54,896 nt of DNA. It comes from Deltaproteobacteria bacterium (GTDB taxonomy: Bacteria; Desulfobacterota; Desulfomonilia; UBA1062). Shown piece by piece: positions 1 through 8,843 of the stretch. The notes under the pieces are model-generated. The model searched no databases, was not told where the DNA came from, and saw nothing but the letters and a program-made list of their open reading frames with translations. The stretch is taken from the NCBI GenBank assembly GCA_029547185.1, contig JAKPPU010000115.1, positions 1 through 54,896 on the forward strand, written 5' to 3'. The translations under genes were made by a program, and so were the position numbers. Numbering within the stretch: the first letter of the stretch is position 1; every line of letters starts with the position of its first letter.

Positions 1-162
1 CAGAATGTGCCGTTGAAGTATATCCAGGGGGTCTTAGGGCATGCCAGCATCAGGACTACCGATAAATATATTTATAACATTGTCGAGGATCAGAGAGAGT
101 ATATCAACAGGTTGATCACCACAGAAACAGCCATTGAAAAGAAGGATTCGGGTATCAAATAA
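1..162 (+). CDS. Tyrosine recombinase/integrase, C-terminal end (partial)
   Basis: The window opens inside this gene in frame 1; 53 codons remain before a TAA at 160-162. The fragment contains LGHASIRTTDKY, which matches the end of the tyrosine-recombinase catalytic domain: LGH carries the conserved box II histidine, and the tyrosine after TTDK is the expected nucleophile. The rest of the enzyme, including the Arg-x-x-His motif, lies left of the window. The family cuts and rejoins DNA at att sites to integrate or excise phages and genomic islands. It ends about 145 bases before a tRNA 3' fragment and is transcribed toward it, the usual arrangement at the end of a tRNA-integrated element. The family call is secure; the type of element is not known. 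Confidence 0.85.
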   Translation, partial: QNVPLKYIQGVLGHASIRTTDKYIYNIVEDQREYINRLITTETAIEKKDSGIK

Positions 163-306
163 TGGGGTACTTCTTGGGGTACTTTCATTTGGACAGGTGA
201 GGAATATGCGGAAAAAGTACCCCAAAAGGGACCACAGCAAAAATCGTAACTCACGGAAATCGCTATATCAGCTGCTTTGAGAGATGGTTTTAAAGTTATG
301 ACCGTT

Positions 307-352
307 GCCTCTCACGCCGGAGACAGGGGTTCGACTCCCCTTGGGACTACCA
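307..352 (+). repeat. tRNA-Glu-like 3' fragment, putative attachment site (attR/attL)
   Basis: These bases look like the 3' half of a tRNA. The anticodon loop is CTCTCAC (CTC anticodon, Glu). A 5-bp T stem with loop TTCGACT lies at 325-341, the acceptor strand TGGGACT at 342-348, and an encoded ACCA at 349-352. The sequence upstream does not supply the matching 5' acceptor (AGTCCCA expected), D arm or a good 5' anticodon stem (GTTGC pairs poorly with GCCGG), so the gene is not intact. A tRNA 3' end next to an integrase gene is the classic footprint of site-specific integration. The intact tRNA should lie at the far end of the element, left of the window. The exact core boundaries cannot be set without that copy. 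Confidence 0.7.
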
Positions 353-361
353 AACGATGAG

Positions 362-393
362 CCCAGGAAATCCGCTGATTTCCTGGGTTTTTT
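362..393 (+). terminator. Rho-independent terminator after the tRNA fragment
   Basis: A perfect 11-bp stem (CCCAGGAAATC, loop CGCT, GATTTCCTGGG) is followed directly by TTTTTT. It is a textbook intrinsic terminator ten bases after the tRNA CCA, and probably ended the original tRNA transcript. It now also insulates the chromosome from transcription out of the element. Confidence 0.85.
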
Positions 394-593
394 CTTTGTC
401 CTGGACCATTTTCCCGATACCGGAAAATGCCCGGAAAATACCCGAAATGTCCCCTTATTTTGGTACTATTTTAGTACTGGCGAAAATCTTTAGTAAGAGA
501 CGCCCTGGGCGCCCTGGGGAGCCGGGCCTGCGGTGATACGTCCGGAGAATCGAGCCCGGCATCAAGAAGGGAGACATCATCGGGGGGAGATGA

Positions 594-1004
594 TCACGGG
601 TCGATCTGAAAGACAGGCCGACCGTCATCATATCCGAAACCGCTGGATGCCCACATCTGAGCAGCCTGGAGATTTGTTTCTGCGATATACTTCTGCAGGG
701 AAAGCCTCTTGTAATCCTGATACTGCCTTTCGTTCCCCACATAGACGCAGTTGCAGTTGTAATGGTCGGGATACACGTAGATGGTCTCGCCGTCTTTCTG
801 CGTTCTCATCATCCTGAGGGGTTTCATGCTGTTGAAACAGCTCCAGGCCTCGGGGGAATCGGGCGTCTTGCTCGTAAATCCCACAGCGGAGAGGATGTCT
901 GCAGTATTCGCCGCCTCTTTTGCCTTCATTCCGGCGCAGCCTGCGAACAGGAAAGAACATCCCAGCAGGAGCACTGCAATCCAGAAAACGGTCTTCGCAT
1001 CCAT
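594..1004 (-). CDS. Small hypothetical lipoprotein
   Basis: This 136-residue protein has a hydrophobic signal segment ending in the lipobox FAGC, so Cys23 should be lipidated and the mature protein anchored in a membrane. The mature part contains a Tyr-Val-Tyr-Pro-Asp stretch followed by a Cys-Asn-Cys and VYVGNERQYQDY. It resembles a family of short uncharacterised proteobacterial lipoproteins that share a CxC-x-YVG-x-E-x-x-Y motif. No enzymatic motif is visible and the function is unknown. It stands alone, with about 490 bases of largely empty sequence on its 5' side. Confidence 0.8.
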   Translation of the reverse strand: MDAKTVFWIAVLLLGCSFLFAGCAGMKAKEAANTADILSAVGFTSKTPDSPEAWSCFNSMKPLRMMRTQKDGETIYVYPDHYNCNCVYVGNERQYQDYKRLSLQKYIAETNLQAAQMWASSGFGYDDGRPVFQIDP

Positions 1005-1498
1005 CTCTTGTCCTCCTTATCGTACATGCACCCGGATATGCCCTGCCTGCCTGCTCTCGTGGTTTATGGCAATCAGATGCAGCAAGCGCGGCATATCCCT
1101 GCCCTTAAGGATTCATCAATACTGATTATACGGGCGTCCCCCGTCATATCAAACAGGCTGACACGACTGCCCTTCTGCCCTGCGCGATGCCCGTGCAGGA
1201 GATCGTCAACTTGCCCTTCTCCGCCACCAGGCTTTTACTTCGGTGCCATGATGAAATTCAATCCTGCCACCGATACGGATGAGTTCGAAGACCAGAGGGA
1301 ACGGCTTGAACGGATCATGGCGGCCGGACTCAAGGGCAAGCTGGCGCACAAGCTGGAGGATAGGACACAACCTCTCCGGCATACCCATGAAAGGGTCGTC
1401 GTGGGCTTCGGGTAATGATCGATATTCTGCCGGAAGGGCCTCAAACCCTTTCTTCTGCCGGATTTGCATCAGGACCCGTTCCGCTCCGGCACCGGGGT
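1005..1498. other. Intergenic region with little recognisable content
   Basis: This 494-base gap separates the lipoprotein gene start from the 3' end of the histidine kinase gene. Apart from a weak small-ORF candidate at 1248-1415 I see no RNA gene, terminator, repeat or mobile-element remnant. Several overlapping short frames are open on both strands, as expected in GC-rich DNA. A decayed gene is possible but I could not identify one. Confidence 0.4.
1248..1415 (+). CDS. Possible 55-residue small protein
   Basis: An ATG-ATG start opens a frame whose codons favour purines in position 1 and G/C in position 3, as real genes do here. The predicted product is charged and helical (for example EFEDQRERLERIMAAGLKGK) and ends HTHERVVVGFG. 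There is no convincing Shine-Dalgarno sequence, and the same frame stays open far upstream. It may therefore be the last piece of a decayed gene rather than a complete small one. The antisense frame is also open. No family is recognised. Confidence 0.3.
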   Translation: MMKFNPATDTDEFEDQRERLERIMAAGLKGKLAHKLEDRTQPLRHTHERVVVGFG

Positions 1499-3559
1499 TC
1501 AGGTGCCTGGAGCCGGTCCCTCTGATGCGGTCCCTTCTTCGAACACGGGAAGCAGAATGGTGAAGGTGCTCCCTTTGCCCGGCCTGCTCTTGACCGTAAT
1601 GGCGCCCTGGTGGCCTTTGATTATTCCGTGCACCACGGCAAGTCCCATTCCCGATCCTTCCTCCTTCCTTTTCGTCGTGAAGAAAGGCTCGAAGATGCGC
1701 TTTCTGACCTCTTCAGTCATGCCTTCTCCGGTGTCGCGCACTACGACCTGGATGTACGAGCCCCGGGCGAGATCGGGGGAGATCTTCGAAGCCTCCTTTG
1801 CACTCAGGATCGTTCTGGATATCAATATGTTCAGGAGCCCGCTCTTTTTTCTCATGGCATACCCGGCATTGCTTGCAAGGTTGATGAGCACCTGCTTTAT
1901 CTGGATGGGATCTGCCAGAATCATGTCCCTGTTTGAATCCAGGTTGTGGCGGATGATTATCGCAGAGGGAAGAGTGGACCGTATGAAGCTCAGTGCCTCT
2001 TTGATGACGATCGAGAGAACGACGGGGCTCTTCTCGTATGCTTCCGGATGGTTGAAGGTAAGGATCTGATCCACCAGATCGAGTCCGTGGTGGGCCGCCT
2101 GGAGGATCTCTCCCAGGATGGGATAGGCCGGATCATCCGTGTGCACGTTTTCCAGCATCAGCCTGCTGTTGATGAGAATCGGGGTGAAGGTGTTCTTCAG
2201 GTCATGGGCAATCCCGCCTGCCAGGGTGCCCAGGGCTTCGATCTTCTGAACCTGGGCGATGTGCTGCTGGAGCTTCATCTCCTGAGTGACGTCCCGGGCA
2301 ACCGTTACGAAATAGTCGAGCTTGCCTGTTTTGTCACGGATGGGAGCAATGGTCAGGTTCAGATCCATGATCTCCCCGTTCCTGCGCCCCCTCTTCTGGA
2401 GGCCGCTCCATATCTTGCCCTCGGCTCCTATCTGATCGATCCATTCCTTATAGCGATCGTTTGCGAGATAGTCCGGGAAGTTCATAAGATTCTTGCCGAT
2501 CACCTCCTGGAGTTTGTATCCGGCAATCTTTTCAAAGGCAGGGTTGAAATAGTGGATCTCCATCTCCCGACCGAGAAGGGCGATTCCCTCGCCGGCATGC
2601 TCCACGGCAGATGCCAGGCGCATGAGGTCTGCCTCCATGGCTTTCCTGGAGGTAATATCCACACCGATTCCGACCTGGGTGCCGTCCGAGAACCGGACGT
2701 TGGCCCATGAGCTGGGCAAAGATACGCCGGACCGGGTCATGATCTCGAAGTCACGCCATATGCCCTTTGCCGCCATCATGAAATCCCAGGCCTTCCGGCG
2801 ATACTCCGGGTCGGGGAAGCAGGCCTCCAGGAGGTCCATGCTCTTGATTTCCTCCAGCGACCACCCGATGAGCCGCTCGAATTCCGGATTTATGTAACTC
2901 ACCCTTTTCAGGGAGTCGTGGAAGATGAGCATTATGGGGATCTTGTCAAATACCTTCTGCAGAACCTCTTTCTGCTCTTCCAGCTCCACCGCGATCTTCC
3001 GGAGATTCTCCGTCCTCCGGTGGACCTTGTTCTCCAGCTCTTCGTTGGCAGTCCTCAGGGCTTCCTGAGTGTTTCTCAGTTCGGTTACGTCGAAGAACAT
3101 GACGAGAATCGAGGGAGAGCCTCTGTAGCTTATGGGCTCGAGCGATACGACCGCGCTATGCTTATCGCCCGACCTGTCTATCACGTCCACCTCATAATCT
3201 CTGAGCGAACCCTTGATGAAGAATTCATTCAGGATCCTGTCGGCCTCGGGAGAGAGCAACCGATCCATCTCGGCAGCGGTGCGGCCGATCAGGTCTTCAC
3301 GCGCATACCCGTAGACATCGAGGAAACGCTGGTTGACCTCGAGGACCTGCCCATCCATCGTGACTATGCCCATGCATGCGGGATTGCGATGGAACATCTG
3401 GAAGAAGATGCTCTCTCCATCGGGAAGGGTTTCATTCCCGCGCACTGTCCCGGCATTTTCCTTGTTCGCACCATCTCCATCGGCACCGCAGTCAACCGGA
3501 ACACCGGTTCCCTTGTGCGTATTCTTTCCAGAGGGGTCCTGTCTCATAACCTCTCCCAA
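1499..3559 (-). CDS. Multi-PAS sensor histidine kinase
   Basis: This 686-residue kinase has no membrane segments, so it should be cytoplasmic. Three PAS modules lie at about 50-160, 200-305 and 315-430, the first two joined by a coiled coil (165-205). The dimerisation/phosphoacceptor helix follows, with His452 in GGIAHDLKN. The ATPase domain shows the N box (NLASNAGYAM, about 560), DTGEGM (609-614), FEPFFTTK (623-630) and GSGMGL (635-640). It ends without a receiver domain, and no response regulator is adjacent, so its partner is unknown. The HDLKN and AVVHGII signatures resemble NtrB-like/PAS kinases common in Deltaproteobacteria. The ligand sensed by the PAS domains cannot be told from sequence. 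The first ~45 residues look disordered, so a later start is possible. Confidence 0.9.
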   Translation of the reverse strand: MGEVMRQDPSGKNTHKGTGVPVDCGADGDGANKENAGTVRGNETLPDGESIFFQMFHRNPACMGIVTMDGQVLEVNQRFLDVYGYAREDLIGRTAAEMDRLLSPEADRILNEFFIKGSLRDYEVDVIDRSGDKHSAVVSLEPISYRGSPSILVMFFDVTELRNTQEALRTANEELENKVHRRTENLRKIAVELEEQKEVLQKVFDKIPIMLIFHDSLKRVSYINPEFERLIGWSLEEIKSMDLLEACFPDPEYRRKAWDFMMAAKGIWRDFEIMTRSGVSLPSSWANVRFSDGTQVGIGVDITSRKAMEADLMRLASAVEHAGEGIALLGREMEIHYFNPAFEKIAGYKLQEVIGKNLMNFPDYLANDRYKEWIDQIGAEGKIWSGLQKRGRRNGEIMDLNLTIAPIRDKTGKLDYFVTVARDVTQEMKLQQHIAQVQKIEALGTLAGGIAHDLKNTFTPILINSRLMLENVHTDDPAYPILGEILQAAHHGLDLVDQILTFNHPEAYEKSPVVLSIVIKEALSFIRSTLPSAIIIRHNLDSNRDMILADPIQIKQVLINLASNAGYAMRKKSGLLNILISRTILSAKEASKISPDLARGSYIQVVVRDTGEGMTEEVRKRIFEPFFTTKRKEEGSGMGLAVVHGIIKGHQGAITVKSRPGKGSTFTILLPVFEEGTASEGPAPGT

Positions 3560-3720
3560 AGTGCTCGATGGAATGATCAGAGAGCATCGAGCCCTTGAAA
3601 TGAGCCTCTCTGTCTCTCAAGAAGACGGCAATCGCATGGTGCTGAGAAGCATTCCAAAAAATAATCACTCTCTGTGAGTATATCCTGTTTGATAAAGTCT
3701 GCTATACCTCATGTCAAGGA

Positions 3721-3739
3721 ATAATTGTGGAGCAATTAT
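3721..3739. promoter_or_regulatory. AT-rich inverted repeat upstream of the kinase gene
   Basis: ATAATTG and CAATTAT form a perfect 7-bp inverted repeat around TGGAG. It lies about 160 bases upstream of the multi-PAS kinase start and about 100 bases downstream of the next minus-strand gene. It could be an operator or a weak transcript end. There is no clear U tract, so I do not call it a terminator. Confidence 0.25.
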
Positions 3740-3833
3740 AAACAGATATGCCATATTATACCGGGCAGGTCGGCGAATATGGGCAGCCGGAGCAGACGGA
3801 TGAGCATGGCGGTAAGTTTTCAGCAGCGAAAGC

Positions 3834-4385
3834 TCAGGAACGCTTTTCGACGGTCCATATGCGTTTGAATCTTTTCTTTTCGTTGTCCCACCAGAAGATC
3901 GAGTCGGAGCAGCCTGCCTTGTAGTATCGTATACCCGGGAGCTTCAGGCGGAACAGCTCGGTTTCTCCCGGCCCGCAGTCGAAATACAGCGTGCCGCATG
4001 CCGAGATGTATTCGCCCGGAACGGCAACGTTGATGCCGACGTCGTCGAGCCACCAGGTTTCTTCCAGATCGTCGAGCTTGCACGACTTATAGCCGTTCTC
4101 CTGCGATACGAAGACAAAAAGGGCGGCACCCCGGTCCTTTTCCTTCACGAGCACCATTGCCTCGTCTTCGATCCCATCTCCGTTGAAGTCGGTGGTGATC
4201 CTGAAGAAAGAGGGCTGCCTTCCCAAGAGAGAGTCCCGGTGGAGCTCCTTCTCTGCCGGAAGGCGCCACCCTTGCGGAAGCGGTGCCGCCGCCATGCACA
4301 GTGCCGCCCAGAGAAGAACGAGCACATGCGGCATGCGCACCGGTGATGTTCCTTGTATGAACAATGGCTTCATCCGATCTCTCAT
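3834..4385 (-). CDS. Exported FG-GAP/VCBS-like hypothetical protein
   Basis: I chose the ATG at 4385 because AGGGTG sits about six bases upstream on the minus strand; an ATG at 4412 is also in frame. The product is about 183 residues. A hydrophobic segment (VLVLLWAALCMAAAP) looks like a signal peptide. The mature part carries TDFNGDGIEDEAMVLV, a calcium-loop-like motif of the FG-GAP/VCBS repeat type, followed by a Trp- and Asp-rich domain. Similar single-repeat exported proteins occur widely in Proteobacteria without a defined role. It appears to be monocistronic. Confidence 0.75.
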   Translation of the reverse strand: MRDRMKPLFIQGTSPVRMPHVLVLLWAALCMAAAPLPQGWRLPAEKELHRDSLLGRQPSFFRITTDFNGDGIEDEAMVLVKEKDRGAALFVFVSQENGYKSCKLDDLEETWWLDDVGINVAVPGEYISACGTLYFDCGPGETELFRLKLPGIRYYKAGCSDSIFWWDNEKKRFKRIWTVEKRS

Positions 4386-4692
4386 GTATGCACCCTGTCT
4401 GCTGTCGTACATCGTGTTCCTTCAATCCCGGATTCCATTCTTTTTATCGTCCCGGCAGGGTCTGTTTAATAAATCATAAAATGGAAGGACTGATCTCCTT
4501 CGGGGCGCATTCGATCACCGGTCAGATACAGTCCGCCGTCTCGTGATGATCCCTTTTATAGAAGCTTTCCAGGGCAATTGAAGAAATCGGCCGCCAAGCT
4601 ATTATGTATCTGATAAGGCAAGGGCATTACCACCTATTGGCCCGGACTCTCCCCGACAAACCGAGTAACCCTTTTTCAAGGAGGAACCGATC

Positions 4693-5223
4693 ATGGCAGA
4701 CCGTCGTGGATACAATGTCTGCTCCAGACGGAGCATCACCATCCACAGGGACCCCGGAGAGCTCTACAGCGCCTGGCACGATCCCGGGAGGCTCATCTGT
4801 TTTCTCTCCGGTGCAAAGGGAGTCGATATCCTCGATAACCGCCGTTCGATCTGGAATGTGGATGTCCCGGGGATAGGGCCCGAATGCTGGGAAGCCGAGA
4901 TCACCGACGACAAGACAGATGGCGCCATCTCCTGGCAGACGATCGGAGATACCGGCTTCGAACACGAGGGATCTGTCCGGTTCGACCCGGCGCCGAACGA
5001 TCTCGGCACGGAAGTGAAAATGGAAATCAGAAGCCGGTTTCCGGGCGGGCCGTTCGGCAATGCCATCGCCAAGCTGATCGGCCGCTCGCCCGAGGACTAT
5101 ATCTCGAAGACCCTCCACAATTTCAAACAGCTCATGGAAACAGGAGAGGTCGCCACGGGCAAAGGCCCATCGGGGCGGGAAGGCATCCCGGAAAATGAGG
5201 AGACCGCAGGAGGTGAGTCATGA
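4693..5223 (+). CDS. SRPBCC (START/Bet v1-like) family protein
   Basis: The ATG follows AAGGAGG at good spacing. The 176-residue product has the SRPBCC pattern: an early SITIHRDPGELYSAWHDPGR stretch (cofactor or ligand-binding entry helix), then an alternating beta region and a long C-terminal helix (DYISKTLHNFKQLME). These folds form a hydrophobic ligand pocket; some act as cyclases and others as lipid carriers. The stop overlaps the next start (ATGA), so it is translationally coupled to a zinc-dependent dehydrogenase, a pairing seen in many bacteria. The substrate is not predictable from sequence. The last ~20 residues are Gly/Glu-rich and probably disordered. Confidence 0.85.
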   Translation: MADRRGYNVCSRRSITIHRDPGELYSAWHDPGRLICFLSGAKGVDILDNRRSIWNVDVPGIGPECWEAEITDDKTDGAISWQTIGDTGFEHEGSVRFDPAPNDLGTEVKMEIRSRFPGGPFGNAIAKLIGRSPEDYISKTLHNFKQLMETGEVATGKGPSGREGIPENEETAGGES

Positions 5224-6395
5224 GAGCGGCATGCTGGGAGGACAAACACAAGGTCGAGATATACGACGTGCCCGATCCGGCCATCGTGAACCCTCATGAT
5301 GCAGTCATCAAGGTCACGAACACCACCATCTGCGGGTCCGACCTCCATCTCTATGACGGGGTGGTCCCCAGCATGGAGAAGGGGGACATCCTGGGGCACG
5401 AGCCTGTCGGAGAGGTCGTGGCCGTGGGGCCCGAGGTGAAGAATCACCGGGTGGGCGAGCGCGTCGTGGTATCATCGATCATCGGATGCGGCCGGTGCTT
5501 CTACTGCCGCAATGAGGAATATTCGCTGTGCGACAACTCGAACCCCAATTCCTGGATGCAGGAAAAGCTCTATACGTACGGGACTGCCGGGATCTTCGGC
5601 TATTCGCACCTGTTCGGCGGATACCCCGGCGCTCAGGCCGAATATCTGCGGGTGCCCTATGCCGACGTGAACGCCTTCGCCATTCCCGACGGCATCAGTG
5701 ACGAGCAGGCAGTATGCATCGCGGATGCATTTCCCACCGGATTCATGGGGGCCGACCTGTGCGGCCTCAAGGGTGGAGAGACGGTCGTGGTATGGGGGGC
5801 GGGCCCGGTGGGCCAGCTCGCCATGAAATCAGCCTGGCTTCTGGGAGCACAGCGGGTCATTGCCGTGGACAACGTCCCTCACCGTCTGGATATGGCGCAC
5901 GAGGTCAACTGTGCCGAGACCCTCGATTTCACCGAAACCGGCGTGACCGATGCCTTGCGCGAAATGACGGCAGGCCGGGGGCCGGACTGCTGCATCGATG
6001 CCTGCGGCATGGAGGCCCACGGAACGAACATCCTCGTCGGGGCCTACGATGCCCTGAAGCAGGCTGCGAAGCTCGAGACGGACAGGGGACACGTCGTCCG
6101 CCAGATGATCGAGTCCTGCCGCAAGGGAGGAACGGTCGTGATCATGGGCGTGTACGCGATGTTCATGGACAAGTTCCCCCTCGGCGCAGCCTTCAACAAG
6201 GGGCTCACCTTCCGCATGGGCCAGATGCACGGGCCCAAATACATACCCCGCCTCTTCGACTACACGCTTCACGGAGATGTCGACCCGAGCTTCTGCATCA
6301 CGAACCGGTTCCTGCTGGACGAGATCCCGCTCGCATACGAGGTGTTCAAAAACAAGTCGGACAACTGCGTCAAGGTGCTCATCAAGGTGGCTTGA
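5220..6395 (+). CDS. Zinc-dependent alcohol dehydrogenase (formaldehyde-dehydrogenase-like)
   Basis: The 391-residue protein is a medium-chain dehydrogenase. Catalytic zinc ligands are visible as Cys38 (TICGSDLH) and His60-Glu61 (GHEPVGEV). Structural zinc ligands are Cys90, Cys93, Cys96 and Cys104. The NAD-binding loop is VVWGAGPVGQLAM. The length, and an insertion around 245-285, match the glutathione-independent formaldehyde dehydrogenase-like branch. It oxidises an alcohol or aldehyde with NAD(P); the actual substrate is unknown. It is coupled by a 4-base overlap to the SRPBCC gene upstream. The operon seems to end here, since no plus-strand gene follows for ~150 bases. Confidence 0.9.
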   Translation: MRAACWEDKHKVEIYDVPDPAIVNPHDAVIKVTNTTICGSDLHLYDGVVPSMEKGDILGHEPVGEVVAVGPEVKNHRVGERVVVSSIIGCGRCFYCRNEEYSLCDNSNPNSWMQEKLYTYGTAGIFGYSHLFGGYPGAQAEYLRVPYADVNAFAIPDGISDEQAVCIADAFPTGFMGADLCGLKGGETVVVWGAGPVGQLAMKSAWLLGAQRVIAVDNVPHRLDMAHEVNCAETLDFTETGVTDALREMTAGRGPDCCIDACGMEAHGTNILVGAYDALKQAAKLETDRGHVVRQMIESCRKGGTVVIMGVYAMFMDKFPLGAAFNKGLTFRMGQMHGPKYIPRLFDYTLHGDVDPSFCITNRFLLDEIPLAYEVFKNKSDNCVKVLIKVA

Positions 6396-6552
6396 ATATT
6401 TCCTATGTCTATTTCAGGTCTATTCCTCTCCCGGAACAATCCAACCTAATCCCTTCTCCTCCGGCATGAAGCATATTTGAAAAACAGCCCCCCTGTGCTA
6501 TAGAGGGATCGGCAACCATCTTTTCATACTACCCATTTCTACGGAGAAGACC

Positions 6553-8700
6553 ATGGACGAGGCAAAAGGCGGCAGCGATACCATCAAAGAAGCTCCCGAA
6601 GGCGATGCCGGGGCAAACGGCTCTATGCCGAAGCCGACCGACTTCATCCGGGCAATCATCAACGAACATATCAGGACCGGCAGGTTCGGAGGCAGGGTGC
6701 ACACCCGCTTTCCTCCGGAACCGAACGGCTACCTGCATATCGGCCACGCCAAATCCGTGTGCCTCAACTTCAAAATCGCAGCGGACTACCATGGCCTGTG
6801 CAACCTGAGGATGGACGACACGAACCCGGTCAAGGAAGAGGTCGAATACATCGAATCCATTATCCGGGACGTCAGATGGCTCGGGTTCGACTGGGACGAC
6901 CGGCTCTACTATGCCTCGGACTACTATGAGAGGCTCTACGAGTATGCCGTGGAGCTCATCAGGCGAGGCAAGGCCTATGTGTGCGACCAGAGCCCGGAGG
7001 AGATGCGGCAGTACCGGGGCACGCTCACCGAGCCCGGAAAGGAAAGCCCCTACCGCAACCGCACCATCGAGGAGAACCTCGACCTGTTCGAACGCATGAA
7101 GGCGGGCGAATTCAGGGAAGGGGAAAAGACGCTCCGCGCCAAGATCGACATGGCGTCTCCCAATTTGAACATGCGCGACCCGGTCACTTACCGGATCCTC
7201 CATACCACTCATCACCGGACCGGCGACAAATGGTGCATCTATCCCATGTATGATTTTGCCCACTGCCTCTCGGATTCCATCGAAGGAATCACCCACTCCA
7301 TCTGCACGCTCGAATTCGAGGATCACCGGCCGCTGTACGACTGGTACCTCGATCAGCTCGATGCCTATCATCCCCAGCAGATCGAGTTCGCCAGGCTCAA
7401 CCTCACCTATACGGTCATGAGCAAGCGCAAGCTCCTCCAGCTCGTGCAGCAGAAGTACGTGAACGGCTGGGACGACCCCAGGATGCCCACGATCTCCGGC
7501 ATGAGGAGGCGGGGGTACACCCCGGAGGCGATCCGGAACTTCTGCGAGCGCATCGGTGTGGCCAAGAACGACAGCATGGTGGACGTCGAGCTGCTCGAGT
7601 TCTGCGTCCGCGAAGACCTCAACCTCAAGGCCCTGAGGCGCATGGCGGTCTTGAACCCCTTGCCGGTCGTGATCGAGAACTACCCCGAGGGCAAGGTCGA
7701 GGAGTTCGAGATTCCGAACCATCCCGACGAGCCGGGCATGGGCACCCGTAAGGTTCCCTTCTCGAAGGTTATCTACATCGAGCGGGACGACTTCATGGAG
7801 GAGCCGTCTTCGAAATTCTTCCGGCTCGCTCCGGGACGGGAGGTCCGGCTCAGGGGGGCGTATTTCATCACGTGCACGGGCGTGAAGAAGGACGGGAAGA
7901 CAGGCGAGATCACGGAACTCGTCTGCACGTACGATCCGGCGACCCGCGGGGGAGATGCGCCGGACGGCAGAAAGGTCAAGGGGACGCTCCACTGGGTGTC
8001 TGCCGCACACAGCATCGAGGCGAGCGTGAACCTCTATGAGAGGCTCTTTACCGTGCCCAATCCCGAGGGGGGCGAGGAAGGGACCGACTTCCTGTCATAC
8101 CTCAATCCGGATTCCCTGAAGGTCCTGCCGTCGTGCCGCCTGGAGCCCTCCCTTGCGGATGCGCAGCCCGGCATCACTTATCAGTTCGAGAGACAGGGAT
8201 ATTTCTGCGCAGACAACTCGAAAGCCGCAAACGGCAGCCCTGTGTTCAACCGGACGGTAACGCTGCGTGATACCTGGGCAAAGATCGAAAAGGGAAAGCC
8301 CGAGTCGGATGCCGGAAAGGTGAAAGCTCAACCCGCCGAGAAAAAGCAGCAGGCTCCGAAGGGCATGACACCGAAAATCACCATCGACGAGTTCGGCAAG
8401 GTCGATCTGCGGGTAGGCCTCGTCCGCGAGGTGAGCCTCGTCGAGGGGTCGGACAAGCTCCTCAGGCTCATGGTGGATGTGGGTGAGAACCGGCTGCAGC
8501 AGATCTTTGCAGGGATACGCAAGGCATATCCCGAGCCCGACGACCTGCTCGGCAAAAAGGTGGTGGTCGTGGCAAACCTCAAGGAGAGGGAGATGAAGTT
8601 CGGGATATCCGAAGGGATGATCCTTGCAGGCGGCGAGGGTAAGCGCATGGGCATCGTTACCATAAACGGCGACCCCATGCCCGGCGACAAGATCTCATAA
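6553..8700 (+). CDS. glnS: Glutaminyl-tRNA synthetase with C-terminal Trbp111/EMAP-II-like tRNA-binding domain
   Basis: Residues 1-570 are a class I Gln[14 protein letters not shown] (54-65) is the HIGH region and VMSKRKL (about 287-293) the KMSKS loop. The two anticodon-binding beta barrels follow. After a Lys/Gln/Ala-rich linker (about 570-600), residues 605-715 form an OB-fold of the Trbp111/MetRS-C type ([14 protein letters not shown]...[14 protein letters not shown]). GlnRS charges tRNA-Gln directly. The added domain binds the outer corner of tRNA nonspecifically in MetRS and Trbp111. The 715-residue length exceeds the ~550 typical of bacterial GlnRS because of this fusion. A frame junction error is unlikely because the reading frame is continuous through the linker. 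Confidence 0.95.
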   Translation: MDEAKGGSDTIKEAPEGDAGANGSMPKPTDFIRAIINEHIRTGRFGGRVHTRFPPEPNGYLHIGHAKSVCLNFKIAADYHGLCNLRMDDTNPVKEEVEYIESIIRDVRWLGFDWDDRLYYASDYYERLYEYAVELIRRGKAYVCDQSPEEMRQYRGTLTEPGKESPYRNRTIEENLDLFERMKAGEFREGEKTLRAKIDMASPNLNMRDPVTYRILHTTHHRTGDKWCIYPMYDFAHCLSDSIEGITHSICTLEFEDHRPLYDWYLDQLDAYHPQQIEFARLNLTYTVMSKRKLLQLVQQKYVNGWDDPRMPTISGMRRRGYTPEAIRNFCERIGVAKNDSMVDVELLEFCVREDLNLKALRRMAVLNPLPVVIENYPEGKVEEFEIPNHPDEPGMGTRKVPFSKVIYIERDDFMEEPSSKFFRLAPGREVRLRGAYFITCTGVKKDGKTGEITELVCTYDPATRGGDAPDGRKVKGTLHWVSAAHSIEASVNLYERLFTVPNPEGGEEGTDFLSYLNPDSLKVLPSCRLEPSLADAQPGITYQFERQGYFCADNSKAANGSPVFNRTVTLRDTWAKIEKGKPESDAGKVKAQPAEKKQQAPKGMTPKITIDEFGKVDLRVGLVREVSLVEGSDKLLRLMVDVGENRLQQIFAGIRKAYPEPDDLLGKKVVVVANLKEREMKFGISEGMILAGGEGKRMGIVTINGDPMPGDKIS

Positions 8701-8720
8701 TCTGACTTTTTAGGACAATA

Positions 8721-8747
8721 AGGCAGGGAGAGAAGACCTCCCCTGCC
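8721..8747 (+). terminator. Possible terminator after glnS
   Basis: GGCAGGGAG and CTCCCCTGCC form a stem with one bulged C, 20 bases after the glnS stop. The following bases (TTCCGTC) make only a weak U tract, so termination here is plausible but not certain. Confidence 0.4.
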
Positions 8748-8843
8748 TTCCGTCATCCATACCATTCACGATTTCCCTCATATTTTCCTGTGCATCCCTC
8801 CGATAGAAGCAATACGAGACAGTTCAAGCAAGGGAGGGCTTGT

